6,311 bases of DNA, taken from NCBI GenBank assembly GCA_905215815.1, contig CAJMRN010000092.1:1-6311 (forward strand), given 5' to 3'. Of this stretch, positions 1-5,182 are shown piece after piece (the first letter of the stretch is position 1; each line of letters starts with the position of its first letter). Below the pieces are notes generated by a model that saw only the letters and a list, made by a program, of their open reading frames with translations, was not told where the DNA came from and searched no databases. The position numbers and the translations under genes were made by a program. The DNA is from an uncultured bacterium (lineage in GTDB: Bacteria; Actinomycetota; Coriobacteriia; Coriobacteriales; Coriobacteriaceae).

Positions 1-260
1 TTAATGGATGGAAACGGATGTTCTATCGGGACACACATTTTGTCCTATAAGCCCTATTGGGTTGTCGATGCATGAAAAATGCCGACATCCCGCCTCGGGG
101 AGGAGGCGGGAACACACCGAGTAGACGGAGGGGTGTGGAGCGCGGTCGCGTCTCGACTGACGACGTTGCCCATCGACAACCCTATTGTACTGCATGGCGT
201 GGTTCTTGGTTTATCGTGTCGAACGCTTGTGTTGTGCCATTGCCTGCGGCAACGGTGTGC
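1..260. other. Non-coding region upstream of rnpB with consecutive short hairpins
   Basis: No credible protein gene is visible: the frames that stay open give low-complexity Arg/Cys/His/Ser-rich translations typical of antisense shadows. The stretch contains several back-to-back potential hairpins: 29-33 with 41-45, 52-54 with 59-61 (CCC TATT GGG), 63-73 with 79-87 (2-nt bulge, GAAAA loop), 89-96 with 103-110 (8 bp, GC-rich), and 113-118 with 132-137. A longer-range perfect 12-base inverted repeat (59-70 with 171-182) would compete with the second and third hairpins. No long T-run follows any of them on the + strand. It could be a structured leader, the end of an upstream transcript, or an unrecognised small RNA; I cannot name a family. 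Confidence 0.5.
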
Positions 261-266
261 TACACT
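258..266 (+). promoter_or_regulatory. Extended -10 promoter of rnpB
   Basis: TGCTACACT at 258-266 is an extended -10 element (TGn followed by TACACT). It ends 8 nt before the 5' base of the RNase P RNA P1 helix at 275, the expected distance to a transcription start. The best -35 match, TTGCCT at 240-245, has a short 15-nt spacer, so the extended -10 probably matters most. The fit between this motif and the independently derived RNA 5' end is the main support. Confidence 0.6.
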
Positions 267-274
267 CTTGCACT

Positions 275-636
275 GCTGAGTGGGCCAGACGGTCGCGCGA
301 TGTGCTGCTTGCAGCACGCGTGAGGAAAGTCCGGGCTCCAGAGGGCGGGATGCCGGCTAACGGCCGGGCGGAGTGATCCGACGGAAAGCGCCGCAGAAAA
401 GAAGACTCCCACCTGCGCCGCAAGGCGTAAAGGGAAAAGCTGAAACGGTGGTGTAAGAGACCACCAGCGTCGTGGTAACACGGCGGCTTGGCAAGCCCCA
501 TCCGGAGCAAGCGCGAATAGGAACGCTATGGGCCGGCCCGGTCCGCGTTCGGGTAGCGTGCGTGGAGCTGCACGGTAACGTTCAGACAAGATAAATGACC
601 GTTCACGACAGAACCCGGCTTATCGGCCCACTCAGC
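275..636 (+). ncRNA. rnpB: RNase P RNA, bacterial type A
   Basis: This is the catalytic RNA of ribonuclease P, which removes 5' leaders from precursor tRNAs together with the small RnpA protein. The ends are set by the P1 helix: the 12 bases at 275-286 are perfectly complementary to 625-636. Conserved core blocks are in the right order. GAGGAAAGTCCGGGCTC at 322-338 carries the P4 5' strand. GGTAACACGG lies near 474-483, followed by the L15 region with CCCCATCCGGAGCAAG near 496-511. ACAGAACCCGGCTTATCGG at 608-626 carries the P4 3' strand. P3 is visible as TGCTGC/GCAGCA near 303-316. The length of about 362 nt is normal for type A. One point of note is GGC at 490-492 where E. coli L15 has GGU, the element that pairs with the tRNA 3' CCA. 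No canonical terminator directly follows; the nested hairpin at 654-752 is the nearest large structure. Exact ends are inferred from P1 pairing. Confidence 0.97.
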
Positions 637-653
637 TTTCTTGTTGACGCTGC

Positions 654-752
654 GAACCCGTCAGCGCGGCAATCTGCCTTTCAAGCCTTCGGGCATGACC
701 ATAAGGTCAATGCCCTCGTCTTTCAAGGCACCTTGCTCGCGCTGACGGGTTC
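654..752. repeat. Nested 99-nt inverted repeat / long hairpin
   Basis: The outer arms 654-668 and 738-752 are perfect 15-base inverted repeats. Inside them TGCCTT (675-680) pairs with AAGGCA (725-730). At the centre GGGCAT (691-696) pairs with ATGCCC (710-715), and GACC (697-700) pairs with GGTC (705-708) around an ATAA loop, with A709 bulged. In total about 31 base pairs are collinearly nested. Similar short sequences flank it: GTTGACG at 643-649 and again at 761-767. No strong T-run follows on either strand, so it is not a textbook terminator. It could be a rnpB 3' processing or termination structure, a small structured RNA, or a short non-autonomous mobile element with terminal inverted repeats. 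Confidence 0.75.
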
Positions 753-864
753 TCGCTTTCGTTGACGGAATCATCGGCGGTTCCGTTCTTGGCGTCTCTC
801 TGTCTTTGCCTGGTCATTGACTTCGCCGTTCTATTTACCGGGGTTATCGGTACGGCCTTTGCCG

Positions 865-870
865 TATTAT
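865..870 (+). promoter_or_regulatory. Possible -10 element for the YigZ-family gene
   Basis: TATTAT matches five of six positions of the -10 consensus and lies 43 nt before the proposed start codon. A -35 is poorly defined: TTATCG at 844-849 would leave a short 15-nt spacer. Read-through from rnpB is an alternative source of transcription. Confidence 0.3.
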
Positions 871-913
871 TGAGGCTGTTTGTTGCCGCGCTTAGTTTTG
901 TTGAGGGGCTTTG

Positions 914-1549
914 TTGGACAGCTATTTTACTCTGCAATCGAATATTGAGGCTTCGGGCGAGTTTGTGGACCGCAAGAGCCGGTTTATTACCCAGCTGGTC
1001 CATATTGAGTCCGAGGATGAGGCGAATGCCTTTATCGAGATGGTTCGCAAGCGTCATTACGACGCTCGGCACAATGTTCCTGCGTGGATTTTGGTCGATG
1101 GACGCGAGCGCCAGAGCGATGACGGTGAGCCGAGCCGCACGAGCGGTATGCCGACTCTCGAGGTGTTGCGCGGTGCAGGGCTCAAAAATGTTTGCTGCGT
1201 AGTGACGCGCTATTTTGGTGGCACGTTGTTGGGGCCTGGTGGCTTGGTACGCGCCTATACCGCGGCGACGCAGGCGGCGGTGGCCGCGGCTCAGGAGGCC
1301 GGGCAGATCGTCGAGATGACGAGCGTCGTGCCTGTTGACGTGCACGTGGCCTATCCGCAGTATGAGCAGGTGCTTCGTTTGGCGCAGGATTCGGGTGCCA
1401 AGGTTTCGGATACCGATTACGCGGATGCCGTGACACTTCACTTGGTGTTTAAGGCGGGGGAGCAGGACCCGTTTTGCGCTAAAATGCGCGAGCTTATGGC
1501 AGGGCGCGAGGAGATTGAGGTCGGCGCTCCCGAGTTTGCGGAGTTCTAA
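914..1549 (+). CDS. YigZ/IMPACT (UPF0029) family protein
   Basis: The product belongs to the conserved YigZ/IMPACT family: an N-terminal UPF0029 domain of ribosomal protein S5 domain 2-like fold, then a smaller C-terminal domain (DUF1949-like). The bacterial role is unsettled; a link to translation or RNA binding is inferred from the fold and from eukaryotic IMPACT. The sequence shows the family signature clearly. SRFI lies near residues 20-23. DDGEPSRTSGMPTLEVLRG near 70-90 is followed closely by VVTRYFGGTLLGPGGLVRAY, the most conserved core. At about 211 aa it has the usual length for bacterial members. GTC and TTG codons precede; TTG at 914 is chosen because GAGGGG at 903-908 then sits 5 nt upstream, while the adjacent TTG at 911 would leave only 2 nt. 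The gene follows rnpB and ends in a strong terminator, so it is probably a single-gene unit. The name yigZ could be used; family confidence is high and cellular function is uncertain. Confidence 0.93.
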   Translation: MDSYFTLQSNIEASGEFVDRKSRFITQLVHIESEDEANAFIEMVRKRHYDARHNVPAWILVDGRERQSDDGEPSRTSGMPTLEVLRGAGLKNVCCVVTRYFGGTLLGPGGLVRAYTAATQAAVAAAQEAGQIVEMTSVVPVDVHVAYPQYEQVLRLAQDSGAKVSDTDYADAVTLHLVFKAGEQDPFCAKMRELMAGREEIEVGAPEFAEF

Positions 1550-1552
1550 CGG

Positions 1553-1604
1553 CGACGGCCGGCGTGCTTTTGGAAGTATCCCAAGCGCGCCGGCCGTCGT
1601 TTTA
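1553..1604 (+). terminator. Rho-independent terminator after the YigZ-family gene
   Basis: The arms 1553-1569 and 1583-1599 form a 17-bp stem, perfect except for one G-U pair. The loop is 13 nt, and the + strand continues with TTTT at 1600-1603. It lies 4 nt after the stop codon. On the minus strand the stem is not followed by a T-run, so it mainly serves the + transcript, though it also separates the convergent gene at 1617. Confidence 0.92.
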
Positions 1605-1616
1605 TGTTGCCGCCGT

Positions 1617-2063
1617 TTACTCGGCGAGCTGCTTTAGCACATCACAGGCGATCTCGACGGCATCGTCGATGCAACCGGGGCAGCTGCGGAGCGGACCCTT
1701 ATCCGATCCGATGCCCTTGAGCGTGCCGCAGACGGTCGTCGTATTCTTCTCGCCAAAACGCTTGGCGATTTCGCGCGACAGCTTGTAGGTCTGGCCCTTG
1801 GTCTTGGGGTTTTCCATGCCGTCGCTCATTACAAAGCCCATGATGGCCACGGCGCCCGAGATGGCGCCGCAGGTTTCGGTCATGCCTCCCATGCCGGCGC
1901 CAAAGCCCTCGGTGAGGGTAAAGGCGACCTGGGGGTCGAGCCCGACGGCGGGCGCGAGCGTGCAGGCGACGGCCTGGGCGCAGTTAAAGCCACGGGCGTG
2001 GTACTCGGCAGCCTGAGCCTGACAGGCGGTGATGTCGAGCTGGGCCGTATCGATTTGCTTCAT
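1617..2063 (-). CDS. C_GCAxxG_C_C family putative redox protein
   Basis: This small cysteine-rich protein (148 aa) matches the C_GCAxxG_C_C family of putative redox-active proteins, common in anaerobes. Its substrate is unknown; the conserved cysteines are thought to bind metal or cycle between thiol and disulfide. Key features in order are GFNCAQAV with Cys28, Cys34, and GAGMGGMTETCGAISGA with Cys65 as the family core. Then come Cys112, CPGC at 128-131, and Cys140. There is no signal peptide or membrane segment, so it is probably cytoplasmic. The ATG at 2063 is preferred because AAGGAG (minus strand, plus positions 2070-2075) lies 6 nt upstream. A longer in-frame version from ATG 2135, with weak GAGG, would add 24 residues (MKLSMITRTV...) that do not look like the family. 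A strong hairpin at 2077-2108 abuts the Shine-Dalgarno. The gene is divergent from metY, which hints at thiol or sulfur metabolism, but that is only context. Confidence 0.92.
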   Translation of the reverse strand: MKQIDTAQLDITACQAQAAEYHARGFNCAQAVACTLAPAVGLDPQVAFTLTEGFGAGMGGMTETCGAISGAVAIMGFVMSDGMENPKTKGQTYKLSREIAKRFGEKNTTTVCGTLKGIGSDKGPLRSCPGCIDDAVEIACDVLKQLAE

Positions 2064-2076
2064 CGTTGTCTCCTTG

Positions 2077-2108
2077 GTCACGGTGTACCCGCCTATGGTA
2101 CCCGTGAC
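2077..2108 (-). promoter_or_regulatory. Leader hairpin directly upstream of the redox-gene Shine-Dalgarno
   Basis: On the minus strand GTCACGGGTACC (plus 2108-2097) pairs with GGTAC-a-CCGTGAC (plus 2089-2077). This gives 12 base pairs with one bulged A and a 7-nt loop. The stem ends one base before the AAGGAG element at 2070-2075. It may stabilise the mRNA 5' end or affect ribosome access; the sequence alone cannot decide. Confidence 0.6.
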
Positions 2109-2225
2109 GGTGCGTGTAATCATCGAGAGCTTCATGGATGCCTCATTTTATCTATCGAGCAAATGCCCAAGGCTTGAGATAAATACCCCTGATCAATTAG
2201 TCACATAACCTACCTTGGGGATGGG

Positions 2226-2254
2226 TTGAGAGGGGTGCGGGGTAGCGGTATCGT
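2226..2254 (+). promoter_or_regulatory. Candidate sigma-70-type promoter of metY
   Basis: TTGAGA at 2226-2231 and TATCGT at 2249-2254 are separated by exactly 17 nt. They would start transcription near 2261, leaving a leader of about 33 nt. That leader is too short for a SAM riboswitch or a T-box. The -10 matches only four of six consensus positions. Confidence 0.45.
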
Positions 2255-2293
2255 GGACCGAATAAAACTAAAACCCAGGCAAGGGAGCTAGAT

Positions 2294-3577
2294 ATGAGCA
2301 AGCAGACCATCGGTACGACGTGTGTTCAGGGCGGCTATCACCCGGGAGATGCCGAGCCGCGTCAGGTGCCCATCTACCAGTCCACCACGTGGAAGTACGA
2401 CACGTCCGAGCACATGGGCAAGCTGTTTGACCTGGAGGAGTCGGGCTACTTCTATAGCCGTCTGCAGAACCCCACGTGCGATCTGGTTGCCGCCAAGATC
2501 TGCGAGATGGAGGGCGGCACTGCCGCGATGCTCACGAGCTCGGGCATGGCCGCGAATTTCCTTGCGATCTTTAACGTGGCCGGTGCCGGCGATCACGTAG
2601 TCGCGAGCTCTGCCATCTATGGCGGCACGTACAACTTGCTCGCCCACACCATGGGCCGTATGGGGCTGACCTGCACGTTCGTTGCCCCCGACTGCACCGA
2701 TGAGGAGTTGGAGGCAGCCTTCCAACCCAACACCAAGCTCGTCTTTGGCGAGACCATCGCCAACCCCGCCCTTGCCGTGCTCGATATTGAGCGCTTTGCC
2801 AAGGCCGCGCATGACCACGGCGTGCCGCTGATGGTCGACAACACCTTCCCGACGCCCGTGATGTGCCGTCCCTTTGAGTGGGGCGCCGACATCGTTACGC
2901 ACTCCACCACTAAGTACATGGATGGCCATGCGGCCTATCTGGGTGGCGTGATCGTCGACCACGGCCAGTTTGACTGGATGGCCCATGCGGACAAGTTCCC
3001 GGGTCTCACCACGCCTGACGAGAGCTACCACGGCGTGACGTATGCCGAGAAGTTCGGTCGCGAGGGCGCCTTCATTACCAAGGCCACCGCGCAGCTCATG
3101 CGCGACCTCGGCCCCATGCAGAACCCGCAGGCGGCCTTTTTCCTGAATAGCTCGCTCGAGAGCCTCCATGTGCGCATGCCGCGTCATTGCGAGAACGGCC
3201 TGGCCGTTGCCAAGTTCCTGCAGAGCCATCCCAAGGTGCGCTTCGTGAGCTATCCGGGCCTGGAGGGCGACAAGTACTATGACATGGCTCAGAAGTACAT
3301 GCCCAACGGTACCTGCGGCGTTGTGAGCTTTGGCTTTAACGGTGGTCGCGCGGCGGCCGAGACCTTTATGAAGAGCCTCAAGCTCGCCCAGATCGCCACG
3401 CACGTGGCCGACGCCCGCACTTGCTGCCTGCATCCTGCTAATGCCACGCATCGCCAGATGAACGATGAAGAGCTCATCGCCTGTGGCATTTCCGCCGACA
3501 TGGTGCGCCTGTCGTGCGGCCTCGAGGACACGGCCGATCTGATTGCCGACCTTGAGCAGGCGCTCGAGCAGTGCTAG
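2294..3577 (+). CDS. metY: O-acetylhomoserine sulfhydrylase (homocysteine synthase)
   Basis: This PLP-dependent cytoplasmic enzyme makes homocysteine from O-acetylhomoserine and sulfide, the direct-sulfhydrylation route to methionine. The 427 residues have the full length and motifs of the Cys/Met metabolism PLP family, MetY branch. YSRLQNPT at 54-61 supplies phosphate-binding Tyr54 and Arg56 to the partner subunit. SSGMAA at 82-87 is the phosphate loop. Tyr109 in the AIYGGTY segment stacks on PLP. Asp182 in VDNTF contacts the PLP ring nitrogen. HSTTKYMDGH at 203-212 holds the Schiff-base Lys207. Arg406 in VRLSCGLED binds the substrate carboxylate. LHPANATHRQM near 379-389 favours MetY over cystathionine gamma-synthase or methionine gamma-lyase. 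The ATG at 2294 has GGGAG at 2283-2287 six nt upstream. It is divergent from the redox gene and followed by two hairpins, the second a clear terminator. The gene is intact and ends in Cys427; 13 cysteines is fairly many. Substrate choice (acetyl versus succinyl) is from family, not proven. Confidence 0.95.
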   Translation: MSKQTIGTTCVQGGYHPGDAEPRQVPIYQSTTWKYDTSEHMGKLFDLEESGYFYSRLQNPTCDLVAAKICEMEGGTAAMLTSSGMAANFLAIFNVAGAGDHVVASSAIYGGTYNLLAHTMGRMGLTCTFVAPDCTDEELEAAFQPNTKLVFGETIANPALAVLDIERFAKAAHDHGVPLMVDNTFPTPVMCRPFEWGADIVTHSTTKYMDGHAAYLGGVIVDHGQFDWMAHADKFPGLTTPDESYHGVTYAEKFGREGAFITKATAQLMRDLGPMQNPQAAFFLNSSLESLHVRMPRHCENGLAVAKFLQSHPKVRFVSYPGLEGDKYYDMAQKYMPNGTCGVVSFGFNGGRAAAETFMKSLKLAQIATHVADARTCCLHPANATHRQMNDEELIACGISADMVRLSCGLEDTADLIADLEQALEQC

Positions 3578-3591
3578 GCTAGCGTTCGCAC

Positions 3592-3627
3592 AAGGCGCCG
3601 ATGCTGGCAGAAAGCTTCGGCGACCTT
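3592..3627 (+). other. Hairpin between metY and its terminator
   Basis: AAGG (3592-3595) plus CGCCGA (3596-3601) pairs with TCGGCG (3617-3622) plus CCTT (3624-3627), with one bulged A and a 15-nt loop. It is followed only by TTCGTTCC, so it is a weak terminator at best. It lies 15 nt after the metY stop and precedes the strong terminator, giving two hairpins in tandem. Confidence 0.45.
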
Positions 3628-3645
3628 TCGTTCCGATTCCGTAGG

Positions 3646-3692
3646 CGGGACCCCAATCGCGACTGTTTACAGGCGATTGGGGCCCCGTTTTT
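3646..3692 (+). terminator. Rho-independent terminator after metY, close to the MFS gene
   Basis: CCCCAATCGC (3651-3660) pairs with GCGATTGGGG (3673-3682). CGGG (3646-3649) pairs with CCCG (3684-3687) across one A-C mismatch. The loop is 12 nt and TTTTT follows at 3688-3692. It ends 26 nt before the MFS start codon, leaving almost no room for a separate promoter, so it may act as an attenuator between metY and the transporter gene. Confidence 0.9.
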
Positions 3693-3718
3693 GCGTTGGG
3701 CCACTCGAAAGGATAGAT

Positions 3719-5023
3719 ATGGAGAAAACCGCAGAGCAGCTGCGCCGCGAGCACATTGCCCTAGAGGGCGACACCCATGGCAAGAACAAGTGGGCGATTC
3801 TGTTTACCGTGCTCATCATGACGTTTATGGTGTGTCTGGATTCGACCGTCGTGACCGTGGCGCTGCCCGTGATGCAAAAGGAGCTGGGCGTGGGCCTCGA
3901 CCGCATCCAGCTGGTGAGCTCGGTGTATCTGCTTGCGACTTGCGTGGCTATGTTGCCGTTTGGCCGTCTGGGCGACGTGCGCGGCAAGGTCGGCGTATTC
4001 CAGCTGGGCGTAATCGTCTTTACGGCCGGTTCGCTGCTTTGCGGCCTTTCGGGCTCGCTCGAGGTTCTTATCCTGGCACGCATTGTGCAGGGCGTCGGTT
4101 GCGCGGCGGCCATGGCCAACAACATGGGTATCATCACCGAGTCGTTTCCGGCGCGCGAACGAGGCCGTGCCATGGGTATTCTCGCGACCTTCGTGGCCCT
4201 CGGCATGATGTGTGGCCCCGTGCTGGGTGGCATTCTGGTGGCAAGCTTTCCCTGGGAGAGCATCTTCCTCATCAACCTGCCCATTGGCGTCATCTCGTTT
4301 ATCGTAGGGCTCTACACGCTGCCGCATGTTAAGCCGGAGGCCGGCGAGCGCACCATGTCGCTGGCGGAGGCCGCGCGTCGCTGCTTTGCAAATTCGGCCT
4401 TTACCATCAACCTTGCCTGCATGCTCATCGTGTTTGTTGGTATTGGCGCATCCGAGTTTATCCTGCCGTTCTATTTTCAGGACGCGCATGAGTTTGGTTC
4501 CGACATCTCTGGACTGCTCTTTTTGGCACTACCGATGGTGAATGCCTTTATCGGTCCGTTATCGGGTACGGTTTCGGACCGTGTTGGCTGCGAGGGCCCC
4601 ACGGCGGTTGGCCTGGGCGTGTACGTGTGCGGTCTTTTTGCGGTAAGCACACTCGACGAGCACTCTTCCATCCCCGTGATCGTGTGCTGCGTCGCATTTA
4701 TGTCGTGCGGTACGTCGATTTTCCAGAGCCCCAACAACTCGCTGTATATGGGTTCGGCCCCGCGCGAGGCGCTCGGTTTTGCGGGCAGCTTGGGCAGCTT
4801 GGCGCGCTACGCCGGCATGGCACTCGGCATTACGGTGGCGTCGAATATCCTGTATGGGCAGATGAGCGTGGCGATGGGCGAGGCCGTGACCAGTTTTGTT
4901 GCAGGACGTCCGGATGTGTTCCTGTTCGGCTTTCGCTCGGTGTTCTATGTGTTGATGGCCGTGGCAGCCGTGGGCTTTGCGCTTGCCATGGTGCGTTTGG
5001 TGAGGATGCGCTCCCGCCATTAG
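3719..5023 (+). CDS. MFS efflux transporter, DHA2-like
   Basis: This inner-membrane major facilitator probably exports drugs or metabolites by proton antiport; the substrate cannot be read from sequence. The 434 residues have about 12 hydrophobic segments, fewer than the 14 usual in DHA2, though the motifs are DHA2-like. LDSTVVTVALP at 40-50 is the TM1 signature with Asp41. GRLGDVRGK at 82-90 is motif A. ARIVQGVGCAAAMANN at 120-135 is motif B with Arg121. GPVLGG at 166-171 and W179...NLPIG at 186-190 form the motif C region. The central linker near 200-225 is short, and the C-terminus ends in a basic tail (RLVRMRSRH). The ATG at 3719 is preferred over TTG 3677, which lies inside the terminator stem; AAAGGA at 3708-3713 is 5 nt upstream of the ATG. 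No clear promoter was found between metY and this gene. It may rely on read-through from metY. A physiological link to methionine or sulfur compounds is only a guess from position. Confidence 0.92.
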   Translation: MEKTAEQLRREHIALEGDTHGKNKWAILFTVLIMTFMVCLDSTVVTVALPVMQKELGVGLDRIQLVSSVYLLATCVAMLPFGRLGDVRGKVGVFQLGVIVFTAGSLLCGLSGSLEVLILARIVQGVGCAAAMANNMGIITESFPARERGRAMGILATFVALGMMCGPVLGGILVASFPWESIFLINLPIGVISFIVGLYTLPHVKPEAGERTMSLAEAARRCFANSAFTINLACMLIVFVGIGASEFILPFYFQDAHEFGSDISGLLFLALPMVNAFIGPLSGTVSDRVGCEGPTAVGLGVYVCGLFAVSTLDEHSSIPVIVCCVAFMSCGTSIFQSPNNSLYMGSAPREALGFAGSLGSLARYAGMALGITVASNILYGQMSVAMGEAVTSFVAGRPDVFLFGFRSVFYVLMAVAAVGFALAMVRLVRMRSRH

Positions 5024-5118
5024 CTTGTGGGGGCAGGCTTGCCACGGATCGGGCCTATCTACTGGTCTTGCAGCTTTATGGTGCGATACGGCTTGTGGGG
5101 CGGGCGGGGGTCGGTCCG

Positions 5119-5127
5119 TGGTAGACT
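5119..5127 (+). promoter_or_regulatory. Candidate extended -10 promoter of xpt
   Basis: TGGTAGACT fits the extended -10 pattern (TGn then TAGACT), the same architecture as the rnpB promoter in this window. The -35 region 17 nt upstream is G-rich with no good match. A start near 5134 would give a leader of about 50 nt containing the hairpin at 5150-5167. No purine riboswitch fits in that space. Confidence 0.4.
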
Positions 5128-5149
5128 ATCGAACAACGTTTATTAATCG

Positions 5150-5167
5150 CGCGGCATCGTTGCCGCG
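5150..5167 (+). promoter_or_regulatory. Leader hairpin directly upstream of the xpt Shine-Dalgarno
   Basis: CGCGGCA (5150-5156) and TGCCGCG (5161-5167) form a perfect 7-bp stem with a TCGT tetraloop. It ends two bases before the AAGGGG ribosome binding sequence at 5170-5175, which is 7 nt from the ATG. It resembles the leader hairpin of the redox gene and may protect the mRNA 5' end or tune translation. Confidence 0.55.
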
Positions 5168-5182
5168 AGAAGGGGTTGCGCC

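Larger units (their letters stand above)
637..910. other. Intergenic stretch between rnpB and the YigZ-family gene
   Basis: This 274-nt stretch lacks a convincing gene. It holds the nested inverted repeat at 654-752, a possible 37-codon minus-strand ORF across it (661-774), and a T-rich second half. That half translates in one + frame as a hydrophobic run from a TTG at 762, but the frame runs deep into the YigZ-family gene and has no good ribosome binding site. A -10-like TATTAT at 865-870 may serve the downstream gene. Confidence 0.5.

Noticed and set aside
89..110. Rho-independent terminator at the 8-bp GC hairpin
   Set aside because: No T-run follows on the + strand. On the minus strand ATTTTTC comes only after about 8 other bases, so it is weak.
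762..1202. + strand frame beginning with a hydrophobic, membrane-like stretch
   Set aside because: It starts at a TTG without a Shine-Dalgarno and overlaps the YigZ-family gene by about 290 nt. The hydrophobicity comes from T-rich intergenic DNA, and the second half is Arg-rich shadow.
707..1441. 244-codon minus-strand frame opposite the YigZ-family gene
   Set aside because: Arg/His-rich, no ribosome site, and antisense to a clearly conserved + strand protein.
2136..2293. SAM riboswitch or T-box upstream of metY
   Set aside because: The probable leader is about 33 nt and no conserved SAM or T-box motif is visible.
3677..3718. Upstream TTG start for the MFS protein
   Set aside because: It lies inside the terminator stem with no ribosome site. 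ATG 3719 has AAAGGA at 5 nt, and the extra residues do not look like transporter sequence.
2288..3754. 488-codon open frame on the minus strand opposite metY
   Set aside because: The translation is rich in His, Arg, Gly and Val and matches nothing. It is the antisense shadow of a GC-rich gene whose + strand product has all catalytic motifs.
3601..4332. + strand 243-codon frame across the terminator and MFS start
   Set aside because: It is Arg/Gly/His-rich out-of-frame translation of the transporter gene and runs through the terminator.
5024..5182. Purine riboswitch upstream of xpt
   Set aside because: None of the conserved guanine-riboswitch core sequences or the three-way junction pattern is present; only a 7-bp hairpin is seen.
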